64,000 nt of DNA from an uncultured Clostridiaceae bacterium (GCA_949927585.1 CATLFA010000004.1:23364-87363), one strand, 5' to 3'. Positions 37,142-47,169 are shown, counted from the stretch's first letter. Notes: generated by a model from the letters alone, not told the origin. Made by a program: numbers and translations.

Positions 37142-39142
37142 TTATAGTATTGCTTTTTCTTGATTTATCACATTACATACTAATTCTGCTGATTTTTCTA
37201 CTCCTAATGTTGCTGTATTTATACATATGTCATAATTTAAATGGTCATTCCATTTTTTCTGCGCATAGTATTTATAATGGTTTGCTCTTAATTTATCTAC
37301 TCTTGTTATTTCTTTTTGTGCTTTTTCTTTATCTAGTTTATAAAATTTAGTTGCTCTATTTATTTTATCTTCCATGTTGCTATATATGAATACTTTTATT
37401 ACATTTTTTCTGTCTTTCAATATAAAGTCTGCACATCTTCCTATTATTACACAAGATTCTTTGCTTGATAACTCTTTTATTAATTCTGATTCTTTTAAGA
37501 ATAGTTCATCACTATTGTTTAACCCAAAGTAATATCCATTATTTAGGTTTGCTAATGTTTCTTTCTTTTGCTCATTATTTTCTATATATTCTTCTGATAA
37601 TCCTGTTTTTTCTGCTAGTTTTGTTATTATTTCTTTATCATAAAATTTTATTCCTAGTTTATCTGCAATTAGTCTTCCTACATATCTTCCACCTGAGCCA
37701 TATTCTCTTGATATTGTTATTACCATATGTTTATCTAGTTTATTATGTTTTAATGTATTATTTTCTAAAGCTTCACTTTTTGTTTTTTCTTTTCCAAGAT
37801 GTTTTATTTCAATTACAAGTAATAATCCTGCTATTATGAAGGCTAAACCATCTGCAAATGGTCCTGAATATAGGAAACCTTTTATTCCAAATAATTCTCC
37901 AAGTACCACCATTGCTGGTATTAAGAATAGTATCTGTCTTGATAATGAAAGTATTGCACTTTTTGCGCTTTTTCCTATTGCTTGGAAGAATATTCCTGCT
38001 GGAATTTGTATTCCATTACATATACATAGCATTAAATATATTCTAAATGATATACATGCAAATTCCATATATAGTGCATCACCACTACCAAAAACCACTA
38101 TTAATTTATCTGGTATTGTTTGGAATAGTATAAATGCTATTGTACTTATTATTACACTTGTTCCTAGTACTATTTTTAAGGTTTGCTTTACTCTATCCAT
38201 TTTTGCTGCACCATAGTTGTAACCTAGTATTGGCTGTGAACCTGCTGCAATTCCTATTACTATACTGTTTAATATTTGGCTTATTTTCATAACAATTCCC
38301 AATACAGTAATTGGTATTTCTGAACCAAATTTTGAATTCGCTCCATATTTTCCAAGTAGATTATTTTCAACTGCTATTACAAATACTATACTTATTTGTG
38401 TAATAAAACTACTTATTCCTAAAGCTGATACTTTTTGAATTACAGTTGGTTTTAGTTTAAATTCTTCTTTTCCTATTTTTATAGATTTAAACTTCTTTAT
38501 ATACATTATATTAATTGCAAATGTTACTATTTGACTTATAACAGTTGCTATTGCTGCACCTTGTACTCCCATTTTAAATACAAATATAAATATTGGGTCT
38601 AATATGATATTTAAAATTGCACCTGTTACCATTGATGTCATTGCATATTTTGGATTTCCATCTGCTCTTATTATTGAATTTAAAGTTGTTCCTACCATCA
38701 TAAATGGCAAGCCTACACCTATTATATAGCCATAATTCAAAGCATATTCTCTTAGAGCTTGTGTGCAACCAAATAAGTTTAATATTTGTGGTAAAAATAT
38801 TAATGTTACTGTACATAAAAGTACTGCTACTATTATTGATATTGCTATACCATTTCCAACACCTTTACCTGCTTCTTTTTCTTTCTTTTCTCCTAGTCTT
38901 AAACTTAAATATGCTGATGTTCCATCTCCAAACATTAGTGCAAAAGCTAAACATACCATAGTTAATGGGAAAACTATATTAGTTGCTCCATTTCCTAAAT
39001 ATCCTACTCCCCAACCAATAAATATTTGGTCAACTATATTATATAAAGAGTTTACTAATAAAGATATAATACATGGAACAGAAAATTTTCTAATTAATTT
39101 TCCTATTTTCTCTTTTCCTAAAATATTTTCTTCTTTTTCCAA
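37142..39142 (-). CDS. MATE-family transporter fused to a cytidylate kinase-like domain
   Basis: A 666-residue fusion. Residues 1 to about 445 are a MATE multidrug/cation antiporter with about 12 TM helices (IRKFSVPCIISLLVNSLYNI; NIVDQIFIGWGVG; IRADGNPKYAMTSMVTGAI). After a charged linker (LGKEKTKSEALENN) a soluble domain begins at HMVITISREYGSGGRYVG, the P-loop-like start of the cytidylate kinase-like family, with DKEIITKLAEKTGLSE and a later IIGRCADFILKD. The join is continuous, with no shift. The kinase could sense or modify a cytosolic ligand of the transporter; that is inference. Intact, with no in-frame CGG. Confidence 0.88.
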   Translation of the reverse strand: MEKEENILGKEKIGKLIRKFSVPCIISLLVNSLYNIVDQIFIGWGVGYLGNGATNIVFPLTMVCLAFALMFGDGTSAYLSLRLGEKKEKEAGKGVGNGIAISIIVAVLLCTVTLIFLPQILNLFGCTQALREYALNYGYIIGVGLPFMMVGTTLNSIIRADGNPKYAMTSMVTGAILNIILDPIFIFVFKMGVQGAAIATVISQIVTFAINIMYIKKFKSIKIGKEEFKLKPTVIQKVSALGISSFITQISIVFVIAVENNLLGKYGANSKFGSEIPITVLGIVMKISQILNSIVIGIAAGSQPILGYNYGAAKMDRVKQTLKIVLGTSVIISTIAFILFQTIPDKLIVVFGSGDALYMEFACISFRIYLMLCICNGIQIPAGIFFQAIGKSAKSAILSLSRQILFLIPAMVVLGELFGIKGFLYSGPFADGLAFIIAGLLLVIEIKHLGKEKTKSEALENNTLKHNKLDKHMVITISREYGSGGRYVGRLIADKLGIKFYDKEIITKLAEKTGLSEEYIENNEQKKETLANLNNGYYFGLNNSDELFLKESELIKELSSKESCVIIGRCADFILKDRKNVIKVFIYSNMEDKINRATKFYKLDKEKAQKEITRVDKLRANHYKYYAQKKWNDHLNYDICINTATLGVEKSAELVCNVINQEKAIL

Positions 39143-39493
39143 CCTTCTCTTCTCCTTTCTTACACAAAGCGTGTACTGTTCGCTATTAATTTCTAATTTT
39201 ATAGAAGTTACATTTTTATTAGGTAACTTCTTCCAAGAATTTACCTAATATTTCAACTTATAACTTCTTATTACGCACAAAAATACAACACATTTTTATT
39301 CTGTGTTGTTCGTTAATCATTACTTAAAAATAATGTTCGTTTCCATTTGCCACGTTTGTAATTTTAACATATTAATTTTTATTTGTCAAAACTTTTTAAT
39401 GTTTTTTTGACTTTTGCATAATATTATGTTATAATTTTCTAAGTTATATTGTAACTGTCAATTCTCTTATTGTAATTATAAGGAGGAAAATCT
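39143..39493. other. Intergenic region with hairpins
   Basis: A 350-base gap between divergent genes. It contains the hairpin GAAGTTAC...GTAACTTC (39204-39230), a second AACACA...TGTGTT hairpin (39287-39308) and the promoter at 39407-39435. No coding sequence seen. Confidence 0.5.
39407..39435 (+). promoter_or_regulatory. Sigma-A type promoter
   Basis: TTGACT (39407-39412), 17-base spacer, TATAAT (39430-39435), 58 bases upstream of the 39494 ATG. Confidence 0.7.
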
Positions 39494-40108
39494 ATGAGTA
39501 TTAAAGTTAAAGGAATACCTATTCGGAATGAAGAGTTAAGCTATGACATGGAAATCCCTTTTTCTAATTTAACTGGTGAAGGTCAGGCAAGAATGTTTTT
39601 AGATAACAAAGATGTTTTTATTTGTGAAGCACTTTCTTCTAAATATAATACCGTTAAACAGCTGGCTCGTAATAATATATCAGACTGTTCTTCTGTAACG
39701 TTAAATGAAACACTTAAATTTCTTTTAATAGGTCGCATTGTTGTTAACTGTGATTTAATTCTTGAGATACTTTCTATTCCTCATTTGGTATTAGAAGATA
39801 GTGTTAGAGTATATCTTTCAACTTCGGATTATTGGCCGTTAAGGCAATGGGTAGCTAAGGATTCAAATACCCCCTCAGATTTATTGTATAAGATGCTTAT
39901 TCCGGCAGTAAACTCTGTTTTCTGGCATTGTGATTTTATTATTCTTGATGCTCTTATTAGTAATACTAATTTTAAGATGTCTGAATCATTAAAAGTTGTA
40001 ATAGATTCCATCTATGAAAAAGCTGAGAACTGTCCATCTGTTTTAAATAAAGCTTCTGAACTTTCAAAAACTATATCAGATATTAGAAAAATATTAAGTA
40101 AGTACTAA
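39494..40108 (+). CDS. Unknown 204-residue accessory protein
   Basis: AAGGAGG precedes the ATG. The sequence looks like helical repeats (for example ALSSKYNTVKQLARNNISDC, LEILSIPHLVLEDSVRVYL), perhaps ARM/HEAT- or leucine-rich-variant-like, but I cannot name a family. Codon 11 is an in-frame CGG (39524-39526) in GIPIRNEE; a +1 shift would stop within five codons. More varied codon use than the core genes suggests acquisition. It has a clear promoter and terminator, so it is probably expressed. Confidence 0.55.
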   Translation: MSIKVKGIPIRNEELSYDMEIPFSNLTGEGQARMFLDNKDVFICEALSSKYNTVKQLARNNISDCSSVTLNETLKFLLIGRIVVNCDLILEILSIPHLVLEDSVRVYLSTSDYWPLRQWVAKDSNTPSDLLYKMLIPAVNSVFWHCDFIILDALISNTNFKMSESLKVVIDSIYEKAENCPSVLNKASELSKTISDIRKILSKY

Positions 40109-40116
40109 TATTTACA

Positions 40117-40160
40117 AAGAAGTAGAAAAACTTTTAATATAAGTTTTTCTGCTTCTTTCG
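40117..40160 (+). terminator. Terminator of the 39494 gene
   Basis: AAAGAAGTAGAAAAACTT / AAGTTTTTCTGCTTCTTTCG stem with T-rich tail. Confidence 0.8.
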
Positions 40161-40226
40161 TTTTATTTTGTAAATTTTGGATATATTAGTATTATAATTA
40201 ATATTGTGAAAGGAATGTGATTTGAT

Positions 40227-40661
40227 ATGGAAAATCAAAATTTAAATATTTTAGATGAAATTAATAAAGGTGCTACTATGGGAATGGATGCAATATCTTT
40301 TGTTTCAGAAAAAGTTAAAGATGATATTTTTAAGGAAGTCTTAGACATTGAATATAATAAATACAAAAAAATATCTAATAGAGTTAATGATATATATTCT
40401 AATTTTAGTAGCAAAGAGCCTCATGAAACAAATGCTATGAATAAAGCTATGACTTGGTATGGTGTACAAATGAAAACTATTGCTGATAATAGTAATTCTA
40501 AGCTTTCTGAACTATTAATACAAGGAACTAATATGGGTATTATTGAAGGTAGAAGACTTATTAATCGAAATCCTAATGCTGCTGAAGATGTGAAAAATGT
40601 TTTAAATGATTTTGTTGTTATGCAAGAAGATAGTATTGAAACTTTGAAAAAATATTTGTAA
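40227..40661 (+). CDS. Helical, ferritin-like-looking protein of unknown function
   Basis: A 144-residue, wholly helical-looking protein: DEINKGATMGMDAISFVSEK, MNKAMTWYGVQMKTIADN, ELLIQGTNMGIIEGRRL and a C-terminal MQEDSIETLKKYL. Four long amphipathic helices suggest a four-helix bundle of ferritin-like or DUF2383-like type, but metal ligands are not obvious. TATAAT at 40193-40198 supports its own promoter. Intact, with no CGG. Confidence 0.6.
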   Translation: MENQNLNILDEINKGATMGMDAISFVSEKVKDDIFKEVLDIEYNKYKKISNRVNDIYSNFSSKEPHETNAMNKAMTWYGVQMKTIADNSNSKLSELLIQGTNMGIIEGRRLINRNPNAAEDVKNVLNDFVVMQEDSIETLKKYL

Positions 40662-40794
40662 ATATGTTATAATTTACAGTTCCTGTAATATAGTCCGCTT
40701 TTAGGATGTAATATAAAAATTAAATATCTTCTCTTGCACTTTTTTTCTTTTTTGTTTATAATAAATTTGTTTAAATTTTAATAGGAGTTTTATT

Positions 40795-41148
40795 ATGGAA
40801 CATTGGAGTGTTGAGGATTATAAAAATTTTACAGATAGTAAGAAAAGAAAAAGTAAATATAGAGCCAATAAGGCTTCTGTTGATGGTCATACTTTTGATA
40901 GTCAAAAAGAAGCTGATTATTATTGTGAACTTAAATTAAAATTACAAGCAAAAGAAATTAATGGTTTTTGTTTGCAACCTACTTTTATTTTAGCTCCTAG
41001 TTTAAAATATAAGGCTGACTTTATTGTTTTTCACAAAGATGGCTCTACTGAAGTTATTGATGTTAAAGGTTTTAAAACTAAGGAATATATTGCTAAAAAG
41101 AAAGTCTTTGAGGATAAATTTAATTTAAAAATAACAGAGATTTATTAA
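40795..41148 (+). CDS. DUF1064 phage-type endonuclease-like protein
   Basis: A 117-residue protein matching the DUF1064 pattern: DGHTFDSQKEADYYCELKL, LQPTFILAP, YKADFIVF and STEVIDVKGFKTKEYIAKK. The D...EVxDVKG arrangement resembles a PD-(D/E)XK nuclease core (Holliday-junction resolvase-like). Such genes are usually found in prophages, but no other phage genes surround it, so it is a domesticated or leftover gene. Intact. Confidence 0.78.
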   Translation: MEHWSVEDYKNFTDSKKRKSKYRANKASVDGHTFDSQKEADYYCELKLKLQAKEINGFCLQPTFILAPSLKYKADFIVFHKDGSTEVIDVKGFKTKEYIAKKKVFEDKFNLKITEIY

Positions 41149-41280
41149 ATTATTTAAACATATTTAATATTGAGTATTGGATATTTGGGCTTCGCAAAAT
41201 ATGAATCTAACTTGGCTACAATTTTTCAATATAAATGTTATTTAATTTCCTAACATGTTTTTTTGCTTTATACAGTGTAA

Positions 41281-41318
41281 AATAAGTAAATTATAACATA
41301 TAATTTACTTATTTTTAT
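41281..41318. terminator. Terminator hairpin
   Basis: AATAAGTAAATTATA / TATAATTTACTTATT with a T-rich tail, at the 3' end of the metallo-beta-lactamase-fold gene. The stretch 41149-41280 holds nothing else recognisable. Confidence 0.65.
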
Positions 41319-41322
41319 TTTC

Positions 41323-42042
41323 TTATATTTCGAACTGATATCCATCTTCTACTACTAAAATATTTCTATTTTCTTCTTTTTTTAGTTCTTCTCTAGTTGT
41401 ATCTCTTAAATGTGTTGCTATTATTTGTTTATCATATTTTTTTGCTAAATATTTTATATTATCTATTCCCATATGACAGTGGTCTCCTTCTCTTAAAGAA
41501 GTATCTGCAATTGTGACTTTACTATTCTCAATTAATTTTTCTACCCCATTACATATTCCGCTATCTCCAGTACAACCTACAATATTATTTATATTATAGC
41601 CATATGCTGGCTTTTCTTCTCCATGTGATACTTGTATTGCTTTTATTTTATAGCCTTCTAATTCTATTTCATGCTCCTTCTCTTTTAATTCTATAAATTT
41701 TACATTAAGAAATTCTTGTATTTCTTCCCTATCTTCAAACCTATATGCTGTAAATAATTCTATTACTTTATCTTCTATTCCTTTGGGCCCTATTATTGCA
41801 ATTTCATTATTTATCTTTATATAGTTATATACATATTTTAAGAAAAATGGTATATCTGCTATATGGTCACCATGCATATGTGTAATTAATATTGTTTTTA
41901 TTTTTTCTGGATTATTATTACTTTTTAATAATTGTTTTAATGTTCCATTTGGCATATCTACTATTAATTCTTGATTTATTAATGTGCATGCACTATTATA
42001 TTTTGTATATATTGCTCCTGTACCTACTAATTGTACTTTCAT
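41323..42042 (-). CDS. Metallo-beta-lactamase-fold hydrolase, RNase Z-like
   Basis: A 239-residue protein. The first metal motif is ITHMHGDHIADIP; later ligands fall in AIQVSHGEE, VGCTGDSGIC (Asp) and IATHLRDT (His). The overall pattern is that of RNase Z/ElaC relatives, which mature tRNA 3' ends, but it is shorter than RNase Z (about 300) and lacks a clear exosite arm, so another MBL hydrolase is possible. Intact; the single CGG triplet is AGC GGA, out of frame. Confidence 0.75.
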   Translation of the reverse strand: MKVQLVGTGAIYTKYNSACTLINQELIVDMPNGTLKQLLKSNNNPEKIKTILITHMHGDHIADIPFFLKYVYNYIKINNEIAIIGPKGIEDKVIELFTAYRFEDREEIQEFLNVKFIELKEKEHEIELEGYKIKAIQVSHGEEKPAYGYNINNIVGCTGDSGICNGVEKLIENSKVTIADTSLREGDHCHMGIDNIKYLAKKYDKQIIATHLRDTTREELKKEENRNILVVEDGYQFEI

Positions 42043-42150
42043 TTTTACTTTTTTCTCCTTATTTATTTTTTATTTCTAGCTTCAAATAATTTGTTATTTA
42101 CAAATATTTCAATAACTGCTACTACCACTTCTAACATTTCTTATTTATTA

Positions 42151-44362
42151 TTAATTTAACTTTACATTCTTAAGCCTTAACGCATTCAATATAACTGTAA
42201 AACTACTTATTACCATTGCAACACTTGCTATCATTGGATTTATTGTTATCCCTATTGGTGTAAGTAACCCTATTGCAACTGGCAACATTAGTACATTGTA
42301 GAAAAATGCCCAGAATAGGTTTTGTTTTATATTTCTTATTGTTTTTTTACTAATGTGTATTAGGTTTATAATTGAGTTTAGGTCGTTTCTTGTTAGTATT
42401 ACGTCTGATGAGTCCATTGCTATGTCTGTACCACTGTTTACACTTACTCCAATGTTTGCCATGGCTAATGCTGGGCTATCGTTTATTCCATCGCCACACA
42501 TTAGTACAAATTTGTTTTCTTCTTTTAAATTTTTAATTACTTCTAATTTTTGTGTTGGTAATACGTTTGCTATTACTTTTTCTATTCCTATCTCTTTTGC
42601 AATTTTTTCTGCCGCTTCTTTATTATCGCCTGTTAACATTATTACTTCTACTTTGTTTTCGTTTAAAGTATCTATAACATCTTTTGCATCTTTTCTTATA
42701 ATATCACTTACACCTATTATTGAAATTATTTTTTTATTTTTTACAACATATATAATACTATTTCCAGCTTTTGCAAGTTTTTCTTCATCTTGTTTATTCG
42801 TATTTTCTATATCATATTTTGAAAGTATTTTACTATTTCCTAATATTATTTGTTCATTATTAATTACGCCACATACTCCATAGCCACTTATTTCTTCATA
42901 ATTTTCCACTTCTAATGTTTCTATTTTGTTTTGTTCTAAATAATCCACAAAAGCCTTTGATATAGGGTGTGTACCTTTCTTTTCAATACTTCCTGCTAAG
43001 GCTAATATTTCTTTTTCTTCCATATTAGTATAATTAATTACATTTGCTATTTTCAAAGTTCCATATGTTAATGTTCCTGTTTTGTCAAACACAATAGTGT
43101 TTGTTTTTTGAGCATTTTCTAGTATTTCGCTCTTCTTTATTAATATTCCATTTTCTGCACACAAACCTTCACTTACTACAATAGCAAGTGGAGTTGCTAA
43201 ACCTAAGCTACATGGGCATGCTACTACTAAAATGGTTATAAATACATTTAATGCTACTGCAAATGAGGCACCTATTAAAAGATATATTATAAACGAAATT
43301 GTTGCAACCAAAATAACGACTGGCACAAAATAGCCACTTACTTTATCTGCTAATTTTGCAATAGGAGCTTTTGTGTTTGTAGCTTCTATCACTAGCCTTA
43401 CAATTTCAGATATTGTAGATTCTTTTCCTATTCTTTCTGCTTGATATTCTATATATCCATCATAATTGATACTTCCTGCAATTACCTTTTCTCCTACTGT
43501 TTTATTTGCTGGCATACTTTCACCTGTAATAAAAGCTTCATCAAAATGTGCTTTTCCGAAATGTTATTTTGCCATCTACTGCTATTTTTTCACCTGGTTT
43601 ACACACTAAAATATCACCTTTATTAACTTCATCTATTGTTACTCTTCTTTCTTTACCATCAATTTTTATAGTAGCTTCATTTGGAGTTATTTTTACTAAT
43701 TTTTGAATAGCTTCTTTTGTTTTATCTTTACTTATTCCATCAATATATCTACCTAATTTTATAAAAAATATAATAATTGCTGCTGACTCAAAGTACAAAT
43801 TTTCTACATAGAAATGCTCTCCTTTTATTACCATAAACATACTATATAAGCTATATGCTAAACTACTAATTACACCTATGCTTACCAAAGTATCCATATT
43901 AGGAGTTTTGTGTATTAAGTTTTTATATCCATTTTTTATAATATCAAAACCATACACTATAAAACAAGTAGTTAATAAAAATAACACTATTGTATAATTA
44001 ATTGGGTGTGTATGCATATTCAATGCATCTATAATTGGCAAACCTACCATATGTCCCATTGAAACATACATTAAAATAATTGCTAATACTAAGAAAATAA
44101 AGAATTTAACTTTTTCAGTTTTGTTCTTCTCTTCCACCTTTATTTCCTTAAACAATCCTAAACTTTTAAATCCCGCTTCTTTAATAAACTGTTCAATTTT
44201 ATTTTGGTCTAACACTTTTTCATCATACTCAACAGTAGTATTGGCCATAATCAAATTTACACTAGCACTTTCAATACCCTTTTGTTTATTCAGATATCTC
44301 TCTAATCCATTAGAACACGCACTACACGTCATTCCATCAATCTCTAAAATTATCTTTTTCAT
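42151..44362 (-). CDS. copA: Copper-exporting P-type ATPase, one +1 site
   Basis: CopA exports Cu(I) from the cytosol. It has an N-terminal heavy-metal domain GMTCSACSNGLERYL, TM helices, the actuator domain, the intramembrane CPC in VVACPCSLGLATP, the phosphorylation site DKTGTLT, the HP motif GTHPISKA and MCGDGINDSPAL. In the actuator region the sequence reads GKITF, then CGG (43556-43558) where the family has FGKAHFDEAFITGES; skipping the C joins the frames. Corrected length is 736 residues, normal. ATG at 44362 is preferred over the GTG nine bases earlier. The downstream copZ and csoR support the copper role. Other CGG triplets are out of frame. Confidence 0.93.
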
Positions 44363-44564
44363 CTTTTCCACACATTAGGGATAGTCCTTGCTTATATTCT
44401 TAGAATTTTCGTCTAGTACACAAAAAGCTCTTAGAAGATAAGTATGCGAATTTATAGAATTGCTTTGTAGTTTTCACTATTTAGCAATTATTAAATTCAC
44501 TTTCATTCCGATTTCAGAATGGTGAGGACAGTCCTTTAAACTCCTTTACTTATTATTTCAATGC

Positions 44565-44592
44565 AAAAAGCACCTTATTTTAGGTGCTTTTT
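44565..44592. terminator. Terminator of the 44599 gene
   Basis: CAAAAAGCACCT / AGGTGCTTTTTG with loop TATTTT. Confidence 0.8.
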
Positions 44593-44598
44593 GTTTGT

Positions 44599-44922
44599 TT
44601 ATAAGAATGTTCCTATTAACTGCTGTTCAATCATATTGCAAACAGTTGTTAAAATAATTTTTACTCCTTGTTCATAAGTCATATATCCTTGTTTTTCTTT
44701 TTTATTAATCTTACGCTGTAACCTTCTTAATTTTGTATCATCATATCTAATAATTATTGTTTTCCGAAAAGCTACATTAGCGTAATAGTATTGAGAATAA
44801 GACCTTACTGTGTAAATTGGATATGGACTCTTTTTAGATATATATCCCATTGCTACAATTTCGCCTTCACCATATATATCTTTTTCTGGATATAATACTC
44901 TCTTTCTTATTATTGCTACCAT
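44599..44922 (-). CDS. Unknown 107-residue accessory protein
   Basis: AAAGGAGG upstream. A basic soluble protein (RKRVLYPEKDIYGEGEIVAM; TKLRRLQRKINKKEKQGYM), no TM, no recognised family. Codon 53 is an in-frame CGG (44764-44766) in ANVAFRKTII; +1 reading would stop within three codons. It lies between copA and copZ and interrupts the copper cluster, as an inserted cassette would. Confidence 0.5.
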   Translation of the reverse strand: MVAIIRKRVLYPEKDIYGEGEIVAMGYISKKSPYPIYTVRSYSQYYYANVAFRKTIIIRYDDTKLRRLQRKINKKEKQGYMTYEQGVKIILTTVCNMIEQQLIGTFL

Positions 44923-45061
44923 AATAAACCTCCTTTACATTTGTAATACAGATTTTTAATAAGTTTCTAATATAAATAATAACATAAAATATTTTATTAT
45001 TCAAGTATTTATATCTAATAAATTCTACAAGCACCCTTTATTCTATTATTCTTTTAAATTT

Positions 45062-45262
45062 TTATAAGACAATAAACCCTAAATCTTCTATTTTTTCTTT
45101 TATAATATTAATTAGAGTTTCATTTGCTATTACAGTAACTGTTCCTTCTTTATGGTTGGCAACTACATTTTCTATTCCTTCCATATTTTTTAGAGCTTTT
45201 TGAATTCTTTTTTCACATCCTTCACATGCCATTCCTTGTACTTTTATTATAGTTTCTTTCAT
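45062..45262 (-). CDS. copZ: Copper chaperone CopZ
   Basis: A 66-residue heavy-metal-associated domain protein with the metal site GMACEGCEKRI and the ferredoxin-like fold pattern (VQGMACEGCEKRIQKALK, TVTVIANETL). It carries Cu(I) to CopA. Size and motif are standard for CopZ. Intact. The operon partners are copA and csoR. Confidence 0.9.
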   Translation of the reverse strand: MKETIIKVQGMACEGCEKRIQKALKNMEGIENVVANHKEGTVTVIANETLINIIKEKIEDLGFIVL

Positions 45263-45293
45263 TTTATTTATTACCTTCTTTCTTTATATTTTC

Positions 45294-45710
45294 TTATTTT
45301 TCCATTAAACTTATAAATTTGTCACTAAATTTTGGAGCATATTTTTTTAAGTTTATTGGTTTTAAACTTTTGTCTGTAAAGCAATGTTTTGTTTCTGCTA
45401 CAATGACTACTTTTCCTGTTTCTTTTTCTTTAACATCATAGCCTACTGTCATTCTTACTCCTGTATATTCTTTTATAAATACACGAATTTGCAAAGTATC
45501 TCCAAATGTAACATGATACTTATAATTGCAATTTACCCCTAACACTGGAATTGTTATTCCATTTTCTTCTAATACTTCAAATGGAATTCCTATATTCTCT
45601 AAAAAATAGCATCTAGCTTCTTCTAAGTACCTTATATAGTTTGAATGATGTACTACTCCCATTCTGTCTGTTTCATAATAATTTATTTTTCTTTCAAATA
45701 CTTTATCCAT
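45294..45710 (-). CDS. Acyl-CoA thioesterase, YbgC/FadM-like
   Basis: A 138-residue hotdog-fold protein. The N-terminus KINYYETDRMGVVHHSNY contains the catalytic Asp and the family's HHSNYIRYLEEAR pattern. It hydrolyses acyl-CoA thioesters; the substrate is not predictable. It sits between csoR and copZ on the same strand. Intact. Confidence 0.88.
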   Translation of the reverse strand: MDKVFERKINYYETDRMGVVHHSNYIRYLEEARCYFLENIGIPFEVLEENGITIPVLGVNCNYKYHVTFGDTLQIRVFIKEYTGVRMTVGYDVKEKETGKVVIVAETKHCFTDKSLKPINLKKYAPKFSDKFISLMEK

Positions 45711-45728
45711 GTTATTCCTCTTTTCTCA

Positions 45729-46028
45729 TTATTTATTAAATTTTTTAAATAAACTAATTAACTCATCTATAATTTCTAAGTTTCCTTTTTCTAAATCATT
45801 TGTAACACAACTATATAAATGGTTTTCTAATATATGATTTGATAAACTTTTTATAGAATTTTCGATTGCTGATAGTTGAATTAATACATCATTGCAATAT
45901 TTGTCTTCTTCTATCATTTTCTTTATTCCTTTTACTTGCCCCTCAATTCTACTTAAACGATTTGTAATAAGCTTCTTTTCTTCGTTACTTCTATGTGTTT
46001 TTTTATTACAGCATTTTTCATTTTCCAT
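45729..46028 (-). CDS. csoR: Copper-sensing repressor CsoR
   Basis: CsoR represses copper genes and releases DNA on binding Cu(I). The 99-residue all-helical protein has the family segment RLSRIEGQVKGIKKMIEE. Cys in DKYCNDVL, His in ENHLYSC and the following Cys give the C-H-C copper site. An operator-like site lies 22 bases upstream of the ATG. A Cys pair near the N-terminus (EKCCNKK) is additional. Intact. Confidence 0.93.
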   Translation of the reverse strand: MENEKCCNKKTHRSNEEKKLITNRLSRIEGQVKGIKKMIEEDKYCNDVLIQLSAIENSIKSLSNHILENHLYSCVTNDLEKGNLEIIDELISLFKKFNK

Positions 46029-46049
46029 TTTTAATCACCTAATACATTA

Positions 46050-46087
46050 TATACCCCCCTTAGGTATTTTGTAAATAAGGGGGTATT
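46050..46087. promoter_or_regulatory. CsoR operator-like inverted repeats
   Basis: ATACCCCCCTTAGGTAT (46051-46067) and AAATAAGGGGGTATT (46073-46087) form inverted G/C-tract repeats typical of CsoR/RcnR-family operators, just upstream of csoR. They would allow autoregulation of the csoR-copZ run. Confidence 0.75.
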
Positions 46088-46114
46088 GGAATATAACTAT
46101 TGATTTTTAGGCAT

Positions 46115-46807
46115 TTATTTTATTAAATCTTTTACAACTTCTGATGCTATAATTAAACCTGCTACTGATGGTACAAATGATATACTGCCTAAAGTCTTTT
46201 CTTTATTATCAACTTCTACTTTTATTGGTTCTTCTTTTGAATATAGTACTTTTAAATGTTTTATATTTCTTTTCTTTAACTCTTTTCTTAATATTCTACA
46301 AACTGGACATACTGATGTTTTATAAATATCAGCTATTTCAAACATAGTTGGATTTAATTTGTTTCCTGCCCCTGTTGCTGATATTATTTTAACTTTTTCT
46401 TTATTAGCTTTTTCTATTACTTTTATTTTATTTGTTATTGTATCTATTGCATCAACTACATAGGTGATAGAGCTATCAATTAATTGTTCTTCTCCACCTT
46501 CTATTTCATCTGGTTTATATGCCTCTACTGTTGCACGTGGATTAATATCTAATATTCTTTGTTTCATCACATCTACTTTATACTTTCCTATTGTAGAATG
46601 TAGGGCCTCTATTTGTCTATTTATATTAGTAATATCTACTTTATCATAATCAACAATTATAATATGTTCTATTCCTGCTCTAGCTAAACCTTCAACAATA
46701 TATGAACCTACTCCTCCAATTCCATATATTATAACCTTTGAATTTTTTAACTTTTGTATTCCTTCTTTTCCTATTAATAATTCTGTTCTTGAAAATTGTT
46801 CTAACAC
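46115..46807 (-). CDS. tcdA: tRNA threonylcarbamoyladenosine dehydratase TcdA
   Basis: TcdA cyclises t6A to ct6A in ANN-decoding tRNAs. The 230-residue E1-like protein has YGIGGVGSYIVEGLARAG (nucleotide-binding), DITNINRQIEAL (the family's Asn-Arg-Gln motif), and CPVCRILRKELK with a CxxC. It lacks the ubiquitin-like partner and size of MoeB/ThiF, favouring TcdA. Intact, with no in-frame CGG. Confidence 0.88.
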   Translation of the reverse strand: MLEQFSRTELLIGKEGIQKLKNSKVIIYGIGGVGSYIVEGLARAGIEHIIIVDYDKVDITNINRQIEALHSTIGKYKVDVMKQRILDINPRATVEAYKPDEIEGGEEQLIDSSITYVVDAIDTITNKIKVIEKANKEKVKIISATGAGNKLNPTMFEIADIYKTSVCPVCRILRKELKKRNIKHLKVLYSKEEPIKVEVDNKEKTLGSISFVPSVAGLIIASEVVKDLIK

Positions 46808-47063
46808 TTTACTTCTTCTCCTTTTACTTATTTTAGTATATTATATCAATTACTTATATTGTTTTCAAGTAGTTTAATATACCTTCCATTTAAATATTCC
46901 ACGTTTAGATATTATGTTGATTTTATCTATAAAAAGCAAAGGTTGTATCAAAGAAGATTCAACACTTGTGTTTTATTTTTTACCTAGTAATCAATTCATT
47001 ATGCCATTTATATACATCATCTGGCACTACTATATAACATTTCTTAAAAGATATTGTATACTG

Positions 47064-47160
47064 ATAAGGGGTGTGGCCCCTACAAGATGAAATTAACTAT
47101 TAGATAATCATTTGTCTAAAAGGGACAGATTACCCATTTGGAAACATCCCCAATGGGACA
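47064..47160. repeat. R1-type and R2 repeats
   Basis: GGGGTGTGGCCCCTAC (47067-47082) and the R2 copy AGGGACAGATTACCCATTTG...CCAATGGGACA (47117-47160), reverse complement of the R2 copy at 299-347. The rest of 46808-47249 holds no coding sequence I can support, apart from the terminator at 47170-47199. Confidence 0.65.
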
Positions 47161-47169
47161 TAAAAAGAA

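Noticed and set aside
44121..44378. Plus-strand ORFs over copA
   Set aside because: Antisense shadows of the copA heavy-metal domain.
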